DNA of 64,000 nucleotides from Neptunicoccus sediminis (GTDB lineage Bacteria; Pseudomonadota; Alphaproteobacteria; Rhodobacterales; Rhodobacteraceae), in assembly GCF_001719615.1 (NCBI RefSeq), contig NZ_MDVX01000011.1, positions 124,001-188,000 on the forward strand, written 5' to 3'. The notes beneath the pieces were generated by a model that ran no database searches, was not told where the DNA came from, and saw only the letters and a program-made list of their open reading frames with translations. Numbering within the stretch: position 1 is the first letter of the stretch; every line of letters begins with the position of its first letter. Below are positions 10,126-19,601 of this stretch, one piece after another. The position numbers and the translations under genes are program-made.

Positions 10126-11421
10126 ATGGAACCAATTTGGGCAATACTTATCCTGATCGGGCTGATGGTGTTCGGCATTCCCGTCGCTTGGAGCTTTGCC
10201 GGAGTGCTGATGTTCCTGATCTGGGCTTATGACGTCAGCACCACAACTTTGCTATTACAGGGGTTTCGATCGCTTGATTCAGTGATCCTGCTGGCGTTGC
10301 CACTGTTCGTTCTTGCGGGATACCTGATGCAAAGCGGCGGTGTCGCGCGTCGATTGATCGGTTTTATGGAATTGATGGTGCGCGGACGCAAAGGTGGCCT
10401 TGGCGCGGCGCTCGTCCTGTCATCCGGCGTGTTCGGTGCGATCTCTGGCACTGCAACAGCGGCTGTTGCCTCAATCGGCACGATCATGGTGGATCCGCTG
10501 GCAGAACGGGGCTATCCGCGCGGCTATACCTCTGCCTTGCTGGGGCTATCATCGCTGCTGGGGATCCTGATCCCGCCATCGCTAACAATGATCTTGTTCG
10601 GAGTCGTCACAAGGCAGTCGATCACAGCGCTGTTCGCAGCAACGATTGTGCCCGGTATCATGCTGCTGGTCGCTTTGATAATCTTCAACCGTTTCATGGC
10701 CAAACGCTTTCTTCCTGTCGATGCCGAAACGGGCATACCGGGACAAGCTCGGGAACGGGGCGGTATGGTTTTCGGCAAGGCGCTACCCGCGCTGTCGATG
10801 CCGGTCATCATCCTTGGGGGCATCTATGGCGGTGTCTTTACCCCGACCGAGGCGGCAGCTATCGCTTGCGTGGTGGCGATCTTCATCGGCTTTTTCATCT
10901 ACCGCGATCTGACGTTCCGCGGCTTGTGGAATAGTTTCGTTGAAGCGGGGCAGACCACAGGAACCATCATCTTCATTCTGCTGTTTTCCTTCATGATAGG
11001 GCGCGTGATGGTGTCCGAAGGCGTGCCACAGGATCTGACCCGAACCGTTGCTGCCCTGACTGACAACCGCATTCTGATCCTGCTTCTGGTCAACGCATTC
11101 CTGATCTTTGTCGGGATGATTATGGATGATCTTTCGGTTACGGTGGTTATCGCGCCGCTGTTCATGCCTTTGATGCGGGACGTTGGCATTGACCCCGTGC
11201 ATTTCGGCTCAATCGTGGCCTGTTCGGTTGTGATCGGGGCCAACAGCCCGCCGGTGGCACCGATCCTTTATATGGCGTGCCGCATCGGAAAGGTGTCAAT
11301 CCATCACGCGGTCCTGCCCGCCTTGCAGATGATCGTTTTTGTGGCCTTGCCCATCATGATCGCAGTCACCTTCTTCCCCGCGCTGTCGCTGTTTGTGCCG
11401 CGACTTTTGGGCGTTCACTAA
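10126..11421 (+). CDS. TRAP transporter large permease, DctM family
   Basis: This 431-residue integral membrane protein carries the Na+-driven transport pathway, with about 12 helices and the signatures ALPLFVLAGYLMQSGG, GAISGTATAAVASIGTIM and LGILIPPSLTMILFG. The ATG at 10126 begins two bases after the dctQ stop; the longer in-frame extension upstream is only a reading of dctQ in another frame. Together with the two preceding genes it forms a complete TRAP system, and the transcript probably continues into the amidotransferase gene 18 bases downstream. Confidence 0.93.
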   Translation: MEPIWAILILIGLMVFGIPVAWSFAGVLMFLIWAYDVSTTTLLLQGFRSLDSVILLALPLFVLAGYLMQSGGVARRLIGFMELMVRGRKGGLGAALVLSSGVFGAISGTATAAVASIGTIMVDPLAERGYPRGYTSALLGLSSLLGILIPPSLTMILFGVVTRQSITALFAATIVPGIMLLVALIIFNRFMAKRFLPVDAETGIPGQARERGGMVFGKALPALSMPVIILGGIYGGVFTPTEAAAIACVVAIFIGFFIYRDLTFRGLWNSFVEAGQTTGTIIFILLFSFMIGRVMVSEGVPQDLTRTVAALTDNRILILLLVNAFLIFVGMIMDDLSVTVVIAPLFMPLMRDVGIDPVHFGSIVACSVVIGANSPPVAPILYMACRIGKVSIHHAVLPALQMIVFVALPIMIAVTFFPALSLFVPRLLGVH

Positions 11422-11439
11422 ATTTAGGACCGGTTAATA

Positions 11440-12144
11440 ATGATGAAAATCTGCATTCTGGAAGCGGACACGCCAAGCGACGATCTTGTGGGCATTGCGG
11501 GCACCTACGGCGACATGTTCGAAACCTGGTTGTCGCCAGTCCTGCCACATGCCCGTTTTTCGTGTATCGCGGCGTATAAGGGCGATTTACCCGCATCGGT
11601 TGATGATTACGACGGGTACCTGATCACCGGGTCGCTTAACAGTGCCTATGACGACATTGCGTGGATTCACAGCCTTCGGGATTTTGTGCGTCAGGTTATA
11701 TCATGCGGTGTCCCAGTCGGCGGCGCCTGCTTCGGCCACCAGTTAATTGCCGAGGCGATGGGTGGCACAGTGGCTTTGTGTAAAAGCGGCTGGTCCGTTG
11801 GAAAAACCGAGTATCGAGCCACATCAGTGGGCAGTACGTGGTTCGGCCAAGATATATTGCAGGTACTGGCCTTTCACCGTGATCAAGTGGTGGAATTGCC
11901 GCCCACCGCGACGCCACTGGCGGGGAACGATCATTGCCCTTGGGCGGCACTTGCTTATGGGGATAAGGCTTTGTCCATCCAATTTCACCCTGAATTCGCG
12001 CCGGAATATGTCTCGGCCCTGATCCTTAAGGACTCAGAAGGATCAATTCCGGCCGAGCTGGCAATATCTGCGGTCAAGAACATCGGGCTAGGCGATACTG
12101 ATGTTGTCGCACGCGCTTTTGCAAAATTGTTCGCTGTGCAGTGA
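11440..12144 (+). CDS. Class I glutamine amidotransferase-like protein
   Basis: This 234-residue protein has a class I GATase fold: nucleophile elbow GGACFGHQLI (C97), and the H183/E185 pair in QFHPEF completing the catalytic triad. It lacks any synthetase partner domain, as in stand-alone GuaA-like amidotransferases that hydrolyse gamma-glutamyl amides. It lies at the end of the TRAP operon, so it likely processes the imported compound by releasing an amide or glutamyl group. That role is inference; many stand-alone members have no known substrate. Confidence 0.85.
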   Translation: MMKICILEADTPSDDLVGIAGTYGDMFETWLSPVLPHARFSCIAAYKGDLPASVDDYDGYLITGSLNSAYDDIAWIHSLRDFVRQVISCGVPVGGACFGHQLIAEAMGGTVALCKSGWSVGKTEYRATSVGSTWFGQDILQVLAFHRDQVVELPPTATPLAGNDHCPWAALAYGDKALSIQFHPEFAPEYVSALILKDSEGSIPAELAISAVKNIGLGDTDVVARAFAKLFAVQ

Positions 12145-12237
12145 ACGCGGGGGTGCGCTACGTTACGGTAATGTCGCCGCCGCGATTGGTGGAAATCCGC
12201 CGCAGATGGCCAAGCCTCCCTGCTACCCCGAGCTAAA

Positions 12238-13557
12238 CTACCACCCTGCAAAGGGCGCGACCTCGGCGTTGCTGACCAGACCGGCGCTTGCATCTGTGAC
12301 CGCCTGCAACAGCAGCGCAGCGCCCTCTTCGGCCTGTTGCGCCGTCAGTGTCAGCGGTGGCGTCAGTTCCAACACGTTTGATTGCATCCCGACGTAGTAG
12401 AACACAGCCCCAAGCTGCCAAGCGCGGTAGACGGTTTTTCGGGCCAGATCCGGATCAGGGGCATTGGTCTGCGGGTCGACCAGTTCCACCCCGATGGCCA
12501 GTCCCCGCCCGCGGATGTCCCCGATTTGCGGTATCTCCGTGGCCCCTGCGCGGAGGCAGCCCGTCAAAACCTCGCCTGTCGTGCGGGCCGCATCCGCCAG
12601 ATGTTCCGCACCGATCCTGTCCAGCACGGCAAGCGCAGCAGCGGCGCAGACCGGATTGCCGTGCAGGGTTTGCATGGAAAAGGCTGTCGCGTGATCCATC
12701 ACCCAAGCCGGACCGATCACTGCAGAAATGGGCAAACCGCCACCCAAACCCTTGCCAAGCACCAGTATATCCGGCGTAAATCCTTCGTGCATGTAACAAT
12801 GCAAGGAACCTGTCCGCGCCAGTCCGACCTTGACCTCGTCACAGACCGTCAGAATGCCGTATCGGGCGCAAAGCTTTGCCAATCCGGCAAGAAATCCCGT
12901 CGGCGGCACGATCAACCCGCCATCCGCCTGTATCGGTTCCAGAAAGAAGCCGGCGACGTCCTCTCCCGGACAGGTGGTTTCCAGCAGATGTTCGATGTGA
13001 TCCAGCAAAGCCTGCCCGCTGGCATCCCCTTCAAACGGGCGGAAAGGATCGGGATAAGGCACCAGCGTCAGCCCGCCGTCCTTGGCGACACCTTCCTGTG
13101 CGCTATGGCCCGACACCGCCATAGAGCCTTGCGTACCACCGTGATAGGCTCCTGAAAATGCCATAATACGGGGGCGCCCTGTCGCCGCTGGCAAGACCCG
13201 CGCCACGGTTTCATTGGCATCACTTCCCGAATGGCCAAGCCAGACACGGCGCTCCGCCGCACCCGGTGTCAGGCGCAGCAGGGTTTCAGCCAGTTCCACA
13301 GCAACCGCATTCGTACCCGACAGGATAGAAGCCCCCGCCTGCCCTGAAAGCGCCCCGTCGATTGCGCGGCGCAAGGCCGGATGCCCGTGCCCAAGGCTGG
13401 CCGCGCCCCAAGAAGCCGACAGATCCAGCAAACGGCGGCCACCTTCCTCGATCAGGTAACAGCCCTCGCCCCGCTCAACCGCCAGCGGAAAGAACCGTAG
13501 TTTCTGCAAGGTGGACAGCGCCGCTTTATCGCGGGAATAAAGCGGCGCTTTGGTCAT
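12238..13557 (-). CDS. Class III PLP-dependent aminotransferase
   Basis: This 439-residue cytoplasmic enzyme transfers omega-amino groups using PLP. Visible elements include the LGHGHP segment, SGSDANE (cofactor phosphate region, residues 111-116), FSGAYHG, D240 in CDEVKVG (binds the PLP nitrogen) and K269 in LGKGLGGGLPI (Schiff base). The start at 13557 overlaps the upstream isochorismatase stop codon by four bases. It is the last gene of the leftward operon that starts with the Liv-type transporter. A 4-aminobutyrate, beta-alanine or 2-oxoacid amino donor is plausible; the substrate is unknown. Confidence 0.9.
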   Translation of the reverse strand: MTKAPLYSRDKAALSTLQKLRFFPLAVERGEGCYLIEEGGRRLLDLSASWGAASLGHGHPALRRAIDGALSGQAGASILSGTNAVAVELAETLLRLTPGAAERRVWLGHSGSDANETVARVLPAATGRPRIMAFSGAYHGGTQGSMAVSGHSAQEGVAKDGGLTLVPYPDPFRPFEGDASGQALLDHIEHLLETTCPGEDVAGFFLEPIQADGGLIVPPTGFLAGLAKLCARYGILTVCDEVKVGLARTGSLHCYMHEGFTPDILVLGKGLGGGLPISAVIGPAWVMDHATAFSMQTLHGNPVCAAAALAVLDRIGAEHLADAARTTGEVLTGCLRAGATEIPQIGDIRGRGLAIGVELVDPQTNAPDPDLARKTVYRAWQLGAVFYYVGMQSNVLELTPPLTLTAQQAEEGAALLLQAVTDASAGLVSNAEVAPFAGW

Positions 13558-14201
13558 GATTTTACCTGCGCCAGTTCGTCGATCAGCTCTTGCGTGGTCA
13601 TCTGACGGCAATAGCCTTTGATCGTGCGGATGGAATGGTCGTGGCGTTCCTGCGAATAGGTCATGCAGGCATCCGTGACCTGCGTGACCAGATAGCCCAG
13701 ATCACAGGCATCACGGATTGCGCCTTCAACGCATTGATCGGTAACGATGCCGCTGATCACCAGTTGTTTCACCCCGAGATTGCGCAACACATAGTCAATA
13801 TGGGTCGACACAAATACGGAAGAAGAGGATTTCGGAAAGACGATTTCATCGTCACCCGGGGCGATTTCGTCGATCACCTTTCCGTCCCATGACCCTTTGG
13901 GAACGTTAAACCCTGTGATCTTGTAATCAAGGCTGCGGTCGCGTCCGTCTTTGGTCAGGCTTTCGATGGTAGTATACAACACCTCTCCCTTGGCCGCACG
14001 AAACGCAGATTGCAGGCGCTGCATGTTCGGGATGACGCGGGTATTCATCTGGTCAAAGAACCAGCCGTATTCCGCCTCAAATTCCGCGTCCGGCATGTCC
14101 TTGAACTCTCCGCCATCGCGACGGGCGGCAAAATTTTGCACGTCGATGAACAGCAGGGCGGATTGGTCCAACACCAAAGGGACTTCGCGGGTCAGTGTCA
14201 T
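13554..14201 (-). CDS. Isochorismatase-like cysteine hydrolase
   Basis: This 215-residue protein has the cysteine hydrolase triad of the isochorismatase superfamily: D20 in LLFIDVQN, K124 in VFPKSSSS and C157 in GIVTDQCVEG, followed by the usual RDACDLGY helix. Relatives hydrolyse amides such as N-carbamoylsarcosine, nicotinamide, ureidoacrylate or biuret. It sits between an N-formylglutamate amidohydrolase-like gene and an aminotransferase, both with 4-base overlaps or near contact, which suggests amide cleavage before deamination. The start at 14201 was chosen for fit to the family N-terminus. Confidence 0.9.
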   Translation of the reverse strand: MTLTREVPLVLDQSALLFIDVQNFAARRDGGEFKDMPDAEFEAEYGWFFDQMNTRVIPNMQRLQSAFRAAKGEVLYTTIESLTKDGRDRSLDYKITGFNVPKGSWDGKVIDEIAPGDDEIVFPKSSSSVFVSTHIDYVLRNLGVKQLVISGIVTDQCVEGAIRDACDLGYLVTQVTDACMTYSQERHDHSIRTIKGYCRQMTTQELIDELAQVKS

Positions 14202-14977
14202 TTCAGGTCCTTTTCTACAAATATGCGGATCGCCTGCGTCAGCCATTCCGCCCAGCGGGACTGGCCTTCGCCGTCAGCGATCTGGTCGTTACAAATCTCG
14301 ATCAAACTGTGGGGCAGGTTTTTTGCCTCTCCGTGGCGGGGCACAAACCAGTCGCTTTCATCGTCGATCTGATAAGGCTCGTTCAGGCCGATACGCTCTG
14401 CCGGCACAAATGCTTCAAACGCGCTGGCCAGCGTTCGGGATGTGGTTTCATCGTTGCGAAACAGAAAACCGATGTCCCACGGGCGATGCTGCCCGGCCAT
14501 GCTGCGGGTAAAGCTGTGAATTGACAGCACCGCGTTGCAGGCCGGTTTGCCCAATTGTTCGTCCACGACCGTTTGATAAGGCGTGAAAATTTCGTCTATA
14601 CGCTGGCGTTTTTGTTCGGGTGTCAGGTTCTGGTTCGCTGGCACCACCACCCCGTCACTGACCACAGGCATTGCGGTTTCGCTTTCGGGCGGGCGGTTAC
14701 AGTCAATCACCAGACGGCTGTAGCGTTGCAACACCAGCGTCGCGCCAAGCTGCGAGGCAACCTTTTGCGCCACGGCCTCCGCACCGATGTCCCATGCGAT
14801 ATGGGCGGTCAGGTCGTCCCCCGTCAGCCCCATACGCCCGAGCGTTTCCGGAATCCTGCGCCCTGCATGTTCGCAGACCAGCACAACCGGATAGGCACTG
14901 TTAGGGTTAACCACTTCATACGGTGTGGGATCATCCGGCCCCAGCAGGCTGTTTTGCGGTGTCGTACCAGAGTTCAT
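14198..14977 (-). CDS. N-formylglutamate amidohydrolase family protein
   Basis: This 259-residue protein matches the N-formylglutamate deformylase family: PVVLVCEHAGRRIP, DIGAEAVA, LVLQRYSRLVIDCNRP and VLSIHSFTR, with conserved acidic and histidine residues for a zinc site. The family removes the formyl group from N-formylglutamate at the end of histidine breakdown, but many paralogs act elsewhere. No hut genes are present here, so the natural substrate is probably another N-acyl or N-formyl amino acid. The ATG at 14977 follows GGAGAAAG at the end of livH; a TTG two codons earlier is less likely. Confidence 0.87.
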   Translation of the reverse strand: MNSGTTPQNSLLGPDDPTPYEVVNPNSAYPVVLVCEHAGRRIPETLGRMGLTGDDLTAHIAWDIGAEAVAQKVASQLGATLVLQRYSRLVIDCNRPPESETAMPVVSDGVVVPANQNLTPEQKRQRIDEIFTPYQTVVDEQLGKPACNAVLSIHSFTRSMAGQHRPWDIGFLFRNDETTSRTLASAFEAFVPAERIGLNEPYQIDDESDWFVPRHGEAKNLPHSLIEICNDQIADGEGQSRWAEWLTQAIRIFVEKDLK

Positions 14978-14979
14978 AA

Positions 14980-15873
14980 TCAAACTTTCTCCGCTTTCAA
15001 AGTGGCCGAGGGGATAAGTCCGTTGGGACGGAACAGCAAGACCAAGACGACAATCCCAAGCCCGATCGGTTCACGGAATTCCTGCATTTCAGGGGGCAGG
15101 AAAGCAGAGAGGTAAATCTCGATGAAACCAAGCAGAAAGCCACCGGCCACAGCGCCGCGTAAAGACCCGAGCCCGCCAAGGATGGCCGCGATAAAGGCTT
15201 TCAGCACCGGCATGAACCCCATCAACGGATCGACCGAGGCCCGCTGACTGACCCAAAGCACCGCCGCCACGCCAGCCAGCAGGCCGGACAGGGCAAATGC
15301 CCCGGCAATCACTGTGTTGGCGCGGATTCCCATCAGGCGGGCCACGGCGAAATCCTCGGCTGCGGCGCGCATGGCAATTCCGGTTTTCTGGTGTTTCATA
15401 AACCAGTCAAGGAACACCAGCATCACCACCGTCGCGATAATCGCGGCGAGCTTGTTCACCCCGATCACCATCCCCGCGATATGTACGCTGTCCGACAGCA
15501 TGGCCGGCAGCAAAACCGGTTGGGAGCGGGTGGAGATCAGGTTCTGGAACAGCACTTGTAAAATCATTGCCACGGCAAAACTGGTGACGAGCATGGTTGC
15601 CCCCGACCCGTTGCGCACCGGGCGAAAGGCGATCCGTTCCATCAGGACAGCCGCCAGCACGGAAGCCATCAGCGCAAGAGGCACAGCCACCACGAAAGAC
15701 ACCCCTGCAATGCCGCAATACATCAGCACATATCCCGCAATGGTCATCAGTTCGCCGTGGGCGAAGTTGATCAGCCCCATGATGGAGAACACCACCGCCA
15801 GCCCCAGTGCGAGCAGCGCATACGTGCCCCCGAGCGCCAGCGCATTCACGGTTTGCTGTAGGAAAATATCCAT
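14980..15873 (-). CDS. Branched-chain amino acid type ABC permease, LivH family
   Basis: This 297-residue inner-membrane permease has the LivH pattern: N-terminal FLQQTVNALALGGTYALLALGLAVVFSIMGLINFAHGE split across the first two helices, and a C-terminal GGLGSLRGAVAGGFLLGFIE segment that contacts the ATPases. It pairs with the LivM half of the fusion protein encoded further upstream in the operon. The transporter should import an amino acid, amide or urea-like compound. Confidence 0.92.
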   Translation of the reverse strand: MDIFLQQTVNALALGGTYALLALGLAVVFSIMGLINFAHGELMTIAGYVLMYCGIAGVSFVVAVPLALMASVLAAVLMERIAFRPVRNGSGATMLVTSFAVAMILQVLFQNLISTRSQPVLLPAMLSDSVHIAGMVIGVNKLAAIIATVVMLVFLDWFMKHQKTGIAMRAAAEDFAVARLMGIRANTVIAGAFALSGLLAGVAAVLWVSQRASVDPLMGFMPVLKAFIAAILGGLGSLRGAVAGGFLLGFIEIYLSAFLPPEMQEFREPIGLGIVVLVLLFRPNGLIPSATLKAEKV

Positions 15874-15876
15874 AGG

Positions 15877-16593
15877 TCAGTTCGCTCCTAGATAGGCATC
15901 TTGCATGGTGCCACTGGCTGTCAGTTCCGCAGGTTTGCCCTGCTCCACCACTTCGCCGTTCACCAGAACATAGGCGCGATCTGCCACTTGCAGCGTCTTG
16001 GCCACATTCTGTTCCACCAGTAAAAGCGTCACGCCTTGCTCTCGCAGTTTCAGGATAAGATCGAATATCTGGTCCACGATCAGCGGTGCCAACCCGAGCG
16101 AGGGTTCGTCAAGCAACAGCACACGGGGATTGGACATTAGCGCCCGACCGACCGCCAGCATTTGTTGCTGACCCCCCGACAGGGTGCCCGCATATTGGTC
16201 TTTCCGTTCCAGCAGGATCGGGAACAGGTCGTAGACCCGCGCATAGGCGGCCTCTACCGCGTCTTTGTCACTAAGGGCGAAGGCGCCCATCCGCAGATTG
16301 TCCGCGACACTTAGCGTGCCAAACACCCGCCGCCCTTCGGGTGACAGGGTCAACCCGCTCGGGGCGAGCGTTTCGGGCGCGGCGCCGGTAATGTCGCGCC
16401 CTTCAAACGTCACCTGACCGGAGGCGGTGGGAACAAGGCCGGTAATCGCATTCATTATAGAGGATTTACCGGCCCCGTTCGCGCCCAGAAAGGCGACGAT
16501 CTCGCCTTGCCGGATTTCAAAATTCACCCCGCGCACCGCTTTCACAGCGCCGTAACTGACGTGAAGGTCGTGGGCGGACAGAAGCGGTTGCAT
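15877..16593 (-). CDS. ABC transporter ATP-binding protein, LivF family
   Basis: This 238-residue ATPase has a Walker A GANGAGKSS, signature LSGGQQQMLAVGRALM and Walker B LLLDEPSLGLAP, in the arrangement typical of LivF. It forms a heterodimer with the LivG domain fused to LivM at 17788-19569. It ends four bases before livH begins. Its product is cytoplasmic and membrane-associated. Confidence 0.93.
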   Translation of the reverse strand: MQPLLSAHDLHVSYGAVKAVRGVNFEIRQGEIVAFLGANGAGKSSIMNAITGLVPTASGQVTFEGRDITGAAPETLAPSGLTLSPEGRRVFGTLSVADNLRMGAFALSDKDAVEAAYARVYDLFPILLERKDQYAGTLSGGQQQMLAVGRALMSNPRVLLLDEPSLGLAPLIVDQIFDLILKLREQGVTLLLVEQNVAKTLQVADRAYVLVNGEVVEQGKPAELTASGTMQDAYLGAN

Positions 16594-16605
16594 GGGGCGG
16601 CGTCC

Positions 16606-17760
16606 TTATTGCATACGCGGCGCTGGGATCAGCGCGGCATCGGGGCTGGGGGAGCCAAGAAATTCACGGCCCGCATCCTTCACGCGGATCAGGGACACCT
16701 GACGCACAGGCATACCATCCGTACCCTTATAAGTGATCGCACTGGTCGCACCCTGCACGTTTTCCAGATTTGCAATCGCATCGCGCAGCGCTTTCGGATC
16801 GGTTGACCCGTCTGCTGCCAGAACCGCTGCCTCGATCACCTTGATCAGATCATAGCCCACCGCGTTGAACACAGTTTCGGACTCACTGCCTGTGGTTTCC
16901 TTGTATTTCGCATTGAATGCCGCCAGCGGAGAGCCGTCTTCGGCGTAACCGGCCGTGGTAAAGACAACGCCTTCACCAGCCTCGCCAAGCGAGAATGTTG
17001 TCGGGCTGTCGATGCCGTCAGAGCCGATCATCTGGCTGGTCACTCCGGCAGAGCGCAGGGCTTTCAGCATTGAAGGGAAGTCAGGTTCGTAGGATGAAGT
17101 CATGATCACATCGGGCTGTTCCGGCAGCGCCGCGATGCGTGTGGCGATGGCCGAGAAATCCTGCTGGCCGATGGAATGGGTGTCCTGACCCAGCACCGTA
17201 CCGCCCATTTTCTCAAACACTTCGGCAAAATAGAGCGGCATGGTGGTGTACTGGCTGTCGGGCGAATAGATGATGTAAGCGGTGTCGTGCCCTTGCTCTT
17301 GCGCCCAAGCCGCAGAAACAGTTGCCTGTACGTTATCGCCGGGGAAGTTTGCGAACATGTAATCGCCCCCGATCATCGGTAGGGTCGGAGAGGAGGCACA
17401 GGTCGAAATCGCCGGAATTTCTGCCGAGGATACAATCCCGATTGCAGCCAGCGCCGGATCAGCGTCACAGGGAAGGATCAGGGCGGAAATGCCGGTGTCC
17501 ACTAGTTCCTGCACCGCGATCGAGGTCTGCGCCGCATCGGAACGCACGTCTTTTTCGATCAATTCGATCTTGGTGGTTCCGCCGATCCCGCCAGCCGCAT
17601 TGATTTCGTCGATAGCGATGTGGATGCCTTCCATCACCGGCGCATCATAGGGCGCAAGCCCGCCGGTCTGTGCCGTGGCCGCGCCAATGCGCAGGGTGTC
17701 GGCAAAGGAGGGTGCCGCAAGCAGCGCCCCTATAGCTGTAAGAGTAAGTAACTTTTTCAT
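16606..17760 (-). CDS. ABC transporter substrate-binding protein, LivK type
   Basis: This 384-residue periplasmic protein has a signal peptide (MKKLLTLTAIGALLAAPSFA, cleavage near residue 20) followed by a type I periplasmic binding fold of the Leu/Ile/Val/amide group, beginning DTLRIGAATAQTGGLAPYDAPV. The ATG at 17760 is preferred because GGAG lies just upstream; an in-frame ATG four codons earlier contains that ribosome site. The receptor lies inside the operon between the permease-ATPase fusion and livF, so it should set the substrate of this system. The ligand is not predictable by eye. Confidence 0.9.
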   Translation of the reverse strand: MKKLLTLTAIGALLAAPSFADTLRIGAATAQTGGLAPYDAPVMEGIHIAIDEINAAGGIGGTTKIELIEKDVRSDAAQTSIAVQELVDTGISALILPCDADPALAAIGIVSSAEIPAISTCASSPTLPMIGGDYMFANFPGDNVQATVSAAWAQEQGHDTAYIIYSPDSQYTTMPLYFAEVFEKMGGTVLGQDTHSIGQQDFSAIATRIAALPEQPDVIMTSSYEPDFPSMLKALRSAGVTSQMIGSDGIDSPTTFSLGEAGEGVVFTTAGYAEDGSPLAAFNAKYKETTGSESETVFNAVGYDLIKVIEAAVLAADGSTDPKALRDAIANLENVQGATSAITYKGTDGMPVRQVSLIRVKDAGREFLGSPSPDAALIPAPRMQ

Positions 17761-17787
17761 TGTCTTCTCCATGTTGATGTTGGCGGG

Positions 17788-19569
17788 TCAGGAATGACCC
17801 AGATAGGCTTCTATGACGGCCGGATTTTTTCTTATGTCTTCGGGAACGCCCTGCGCGATCTCGGCGCCCTCGTTTAATACGATGATCCTGTCGCAAAGCT
17901 GGTTGATCAGCTTGAGGTCGTGATCGACGATCAGCACACCCAGCCCCAGTTCCCCTGTCAGCTTTTGCAATGTCGCCATCAGATCATCGGTTTCCTCGCG
18001 GTTCATACCTGCCGCCGGTTCGTCCAGAAACAGAAGCGAGGGTTCACAGGCCAGCGCGCGGGCGATTTCCACACGGCGCTGGTCGCCGTAAGACAGGGTG
18101 TTGGCGTCACTGCCGGCGAACTGGCTGATCCCCATAGCCTGAATTGCGCTTTCGCAACGCTCTGTTGCCCGTTCGCCCTTGTTGGTGGACAGCGCCGCTA
18201 TCAGAACGTTCTGATAGACGGTCAACGTGTCAAACAGGCGGATGTTCTGAAAGGTGCGGGCAATCCCGTGGTTCGCCACCTCGTATGGTTTCGCCTGCGT
18301 CAGATCCGTATCGCCGCGCAGGACCTTTCCCTCGCTCGGGGCGAGCACGCCGGACAGCATGTTCAAAAGCGTCGTCTTGCCCGATCCGTTCGGACCGATC
18401 AGCCCGACGATTTCCCCGCTGTGCACCGTGATGGACACATCCTTAACCGCGACAAGCCCGCCAAACCGCATGGTCAGATTTTGCCCCTGCAACGGGGTCG
18501 GATCGACAGGTTTCGCCGCCCCTGCCGCTGCGGGTTGTGCCGGATCAACGCGGTGGCCGGGGAAGAAGCGTTCTTCCAGTTCCTTCAGCCCGGCCAGTCC
18601 TTCGGGTTTGCGGAACATGGCAAAAAGAATGATCAGGCCGATACCGATTTGCGTGGTGCCAAAGACAGCGGGCATTTCCAGTCCGGCCAGATTGAACCCG
18701 CCTTCAAAGCGGCGCAGGATCTCTGTCACCAATGTGATGGTCACAGCCCCTGTGATGGCACCTGTCACAGTGGACATGCCACCCACGATCAGCATCGCCA
18801 GCAACAGGAACGTATCTGCAAAGTAGAATTTTTTCGGGCTGAACGCGCCAAGGAAGTGGGCGATTAGCGCACCGGACAAGGCCATGATTGCCGCGCTCAG
18901 CACCCATGAAATCAGCCGCTCCTTGCGAATGTTTACACCAACCGCACCGGCGGCAATGGCGTTTTCGCGTCCCGCCCGCAACCGCAGCCCCGAAACGGAA
19001 TCGCGGTAGAGCCTTGCCGCGATTAGGGCCAGAATACAGAAAACCGCCGCGGCCCAGAGGGTTGTTTCCCGCGGGACACCAAAGAAAGATTGCGAACCGC
19101 GGGTCACATCGCGCCAGCCGATGATGACACCGTGGGTGATGATCAACAGGCCAAGTGTTGCAATCGTCGCCGCTGATCCTTCCAGCCGGTTAAGCGCCAG
19201 TCCCACAATCAGGGCCAGCACCGAGGTAACGACCACCGCGATCAGAATTGCGCTGAGAAACCCGGTCTCTGTCGCCGCCAACCAGTCCGGCAGCTTGGGC
19301 AAGGTCGCCATTTTCATCTGCGCAGGCAGGGTCAGCAGCCCTGATACATACGCGCCGATGCCCATAAAAGACAGATGCCCAAAGCTCAGGATGCCGCTGT
19401 TCCCAGAATACAGCCCCATACCTACAACCGCGATCAAAGAGATGAAAAACACGGTCAGGATACGTTCGCTCGCAGGGCCAAGCGCCGTTGCCACAAGGCT
19501 GGCGGCAACAGCCAGCACAACGATGCCGGCGAGGGATGCAAGAAGATGTCTGGCAGGTGAAGTGGTCAT
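17788..19569 (-). CDS. LivM-LivG fusion: ABC permease joined to ATP-binding domain
   Basis: This 593-residue protein joins a LivM permease (about residues 1-320, including YSGNSGILSFGHLSFMGIGAY and GGMSTVTGAITGA) to a LivG ATPase (about 345-593, Walker A GPNGSGKTT, signature LSYGDQRRVEIARAL, Walker B LLFLDEPAAGMN). A proline- and alanine-rich linker lies between them. LivM and LivG are usually separate, so this is a single-chain variant. I prefer the ATG at 19569 because an in-frame start at 19605 falls inside a repeated promoter element. It is the first gene of the leftward seven-gene operon. Confidence 0.9.
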   Translation of the reverse strand: MTTSPARHLLASLAGIVVLAVAASLVATALGPASERILTVFFISLIAVVGMGLYSGNSGILSFGHLSFMGIGAYVSGLLTLPAQMKMATLPKLPDWLAATETGFLSAILIAVVVTSVLALIVGLALNRLEGSAATIATLGLLIITHGVIIGWRDVTRGSQSFFGVPRETTLWAAAVFCILALIAARLYRDSVSGLRLRAGRENAIAAGAVGVNIRKERLISWVLSAAIMALSGALIAHFLGAFSPKKFYFADTFLLLAMLIVGGMSTVTGAITGAVTITLVTEILRRFEGGFNLAGLEMPAVFGTTQIGIGLIILFAMFRKPEGLAGLKELEERFFPGHRVDPAQPAAAGAAKPVDPTPLQGQNLTMRFGGLVAVKDVSITVHSGEIVGLIGPNGSGKTTLLNMLSGVLAPSEGKVLRGDTDLTQAKPYEVANHGIARTFQNIRLFDTLTVYQNVLIAALSTNKGERATERCESAIQAMGISQFAGSDANTLSYGDQRRVEIARALACEPSLLFLDEPAAGMNREETDDLMATLQKLTGELGLGVLIVDHDLKLINQLCDRIIVLNEGAEIAQGVPEDIRKNPAVIEAYLGHS

Positions 19570-19601
19570 CAGGAGTCCCGTTTCGTGTAGGAACAGCATT
19601 G

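Noticed and set aside
10126-12144. The class I amidotransferase as PuuD of a putrescine pathway
   Set aside because: It lacks the PuuD pattern by eye and no puuA, puuB or puuC genes are in the same operon; the GS-like gene is in a different divergon.
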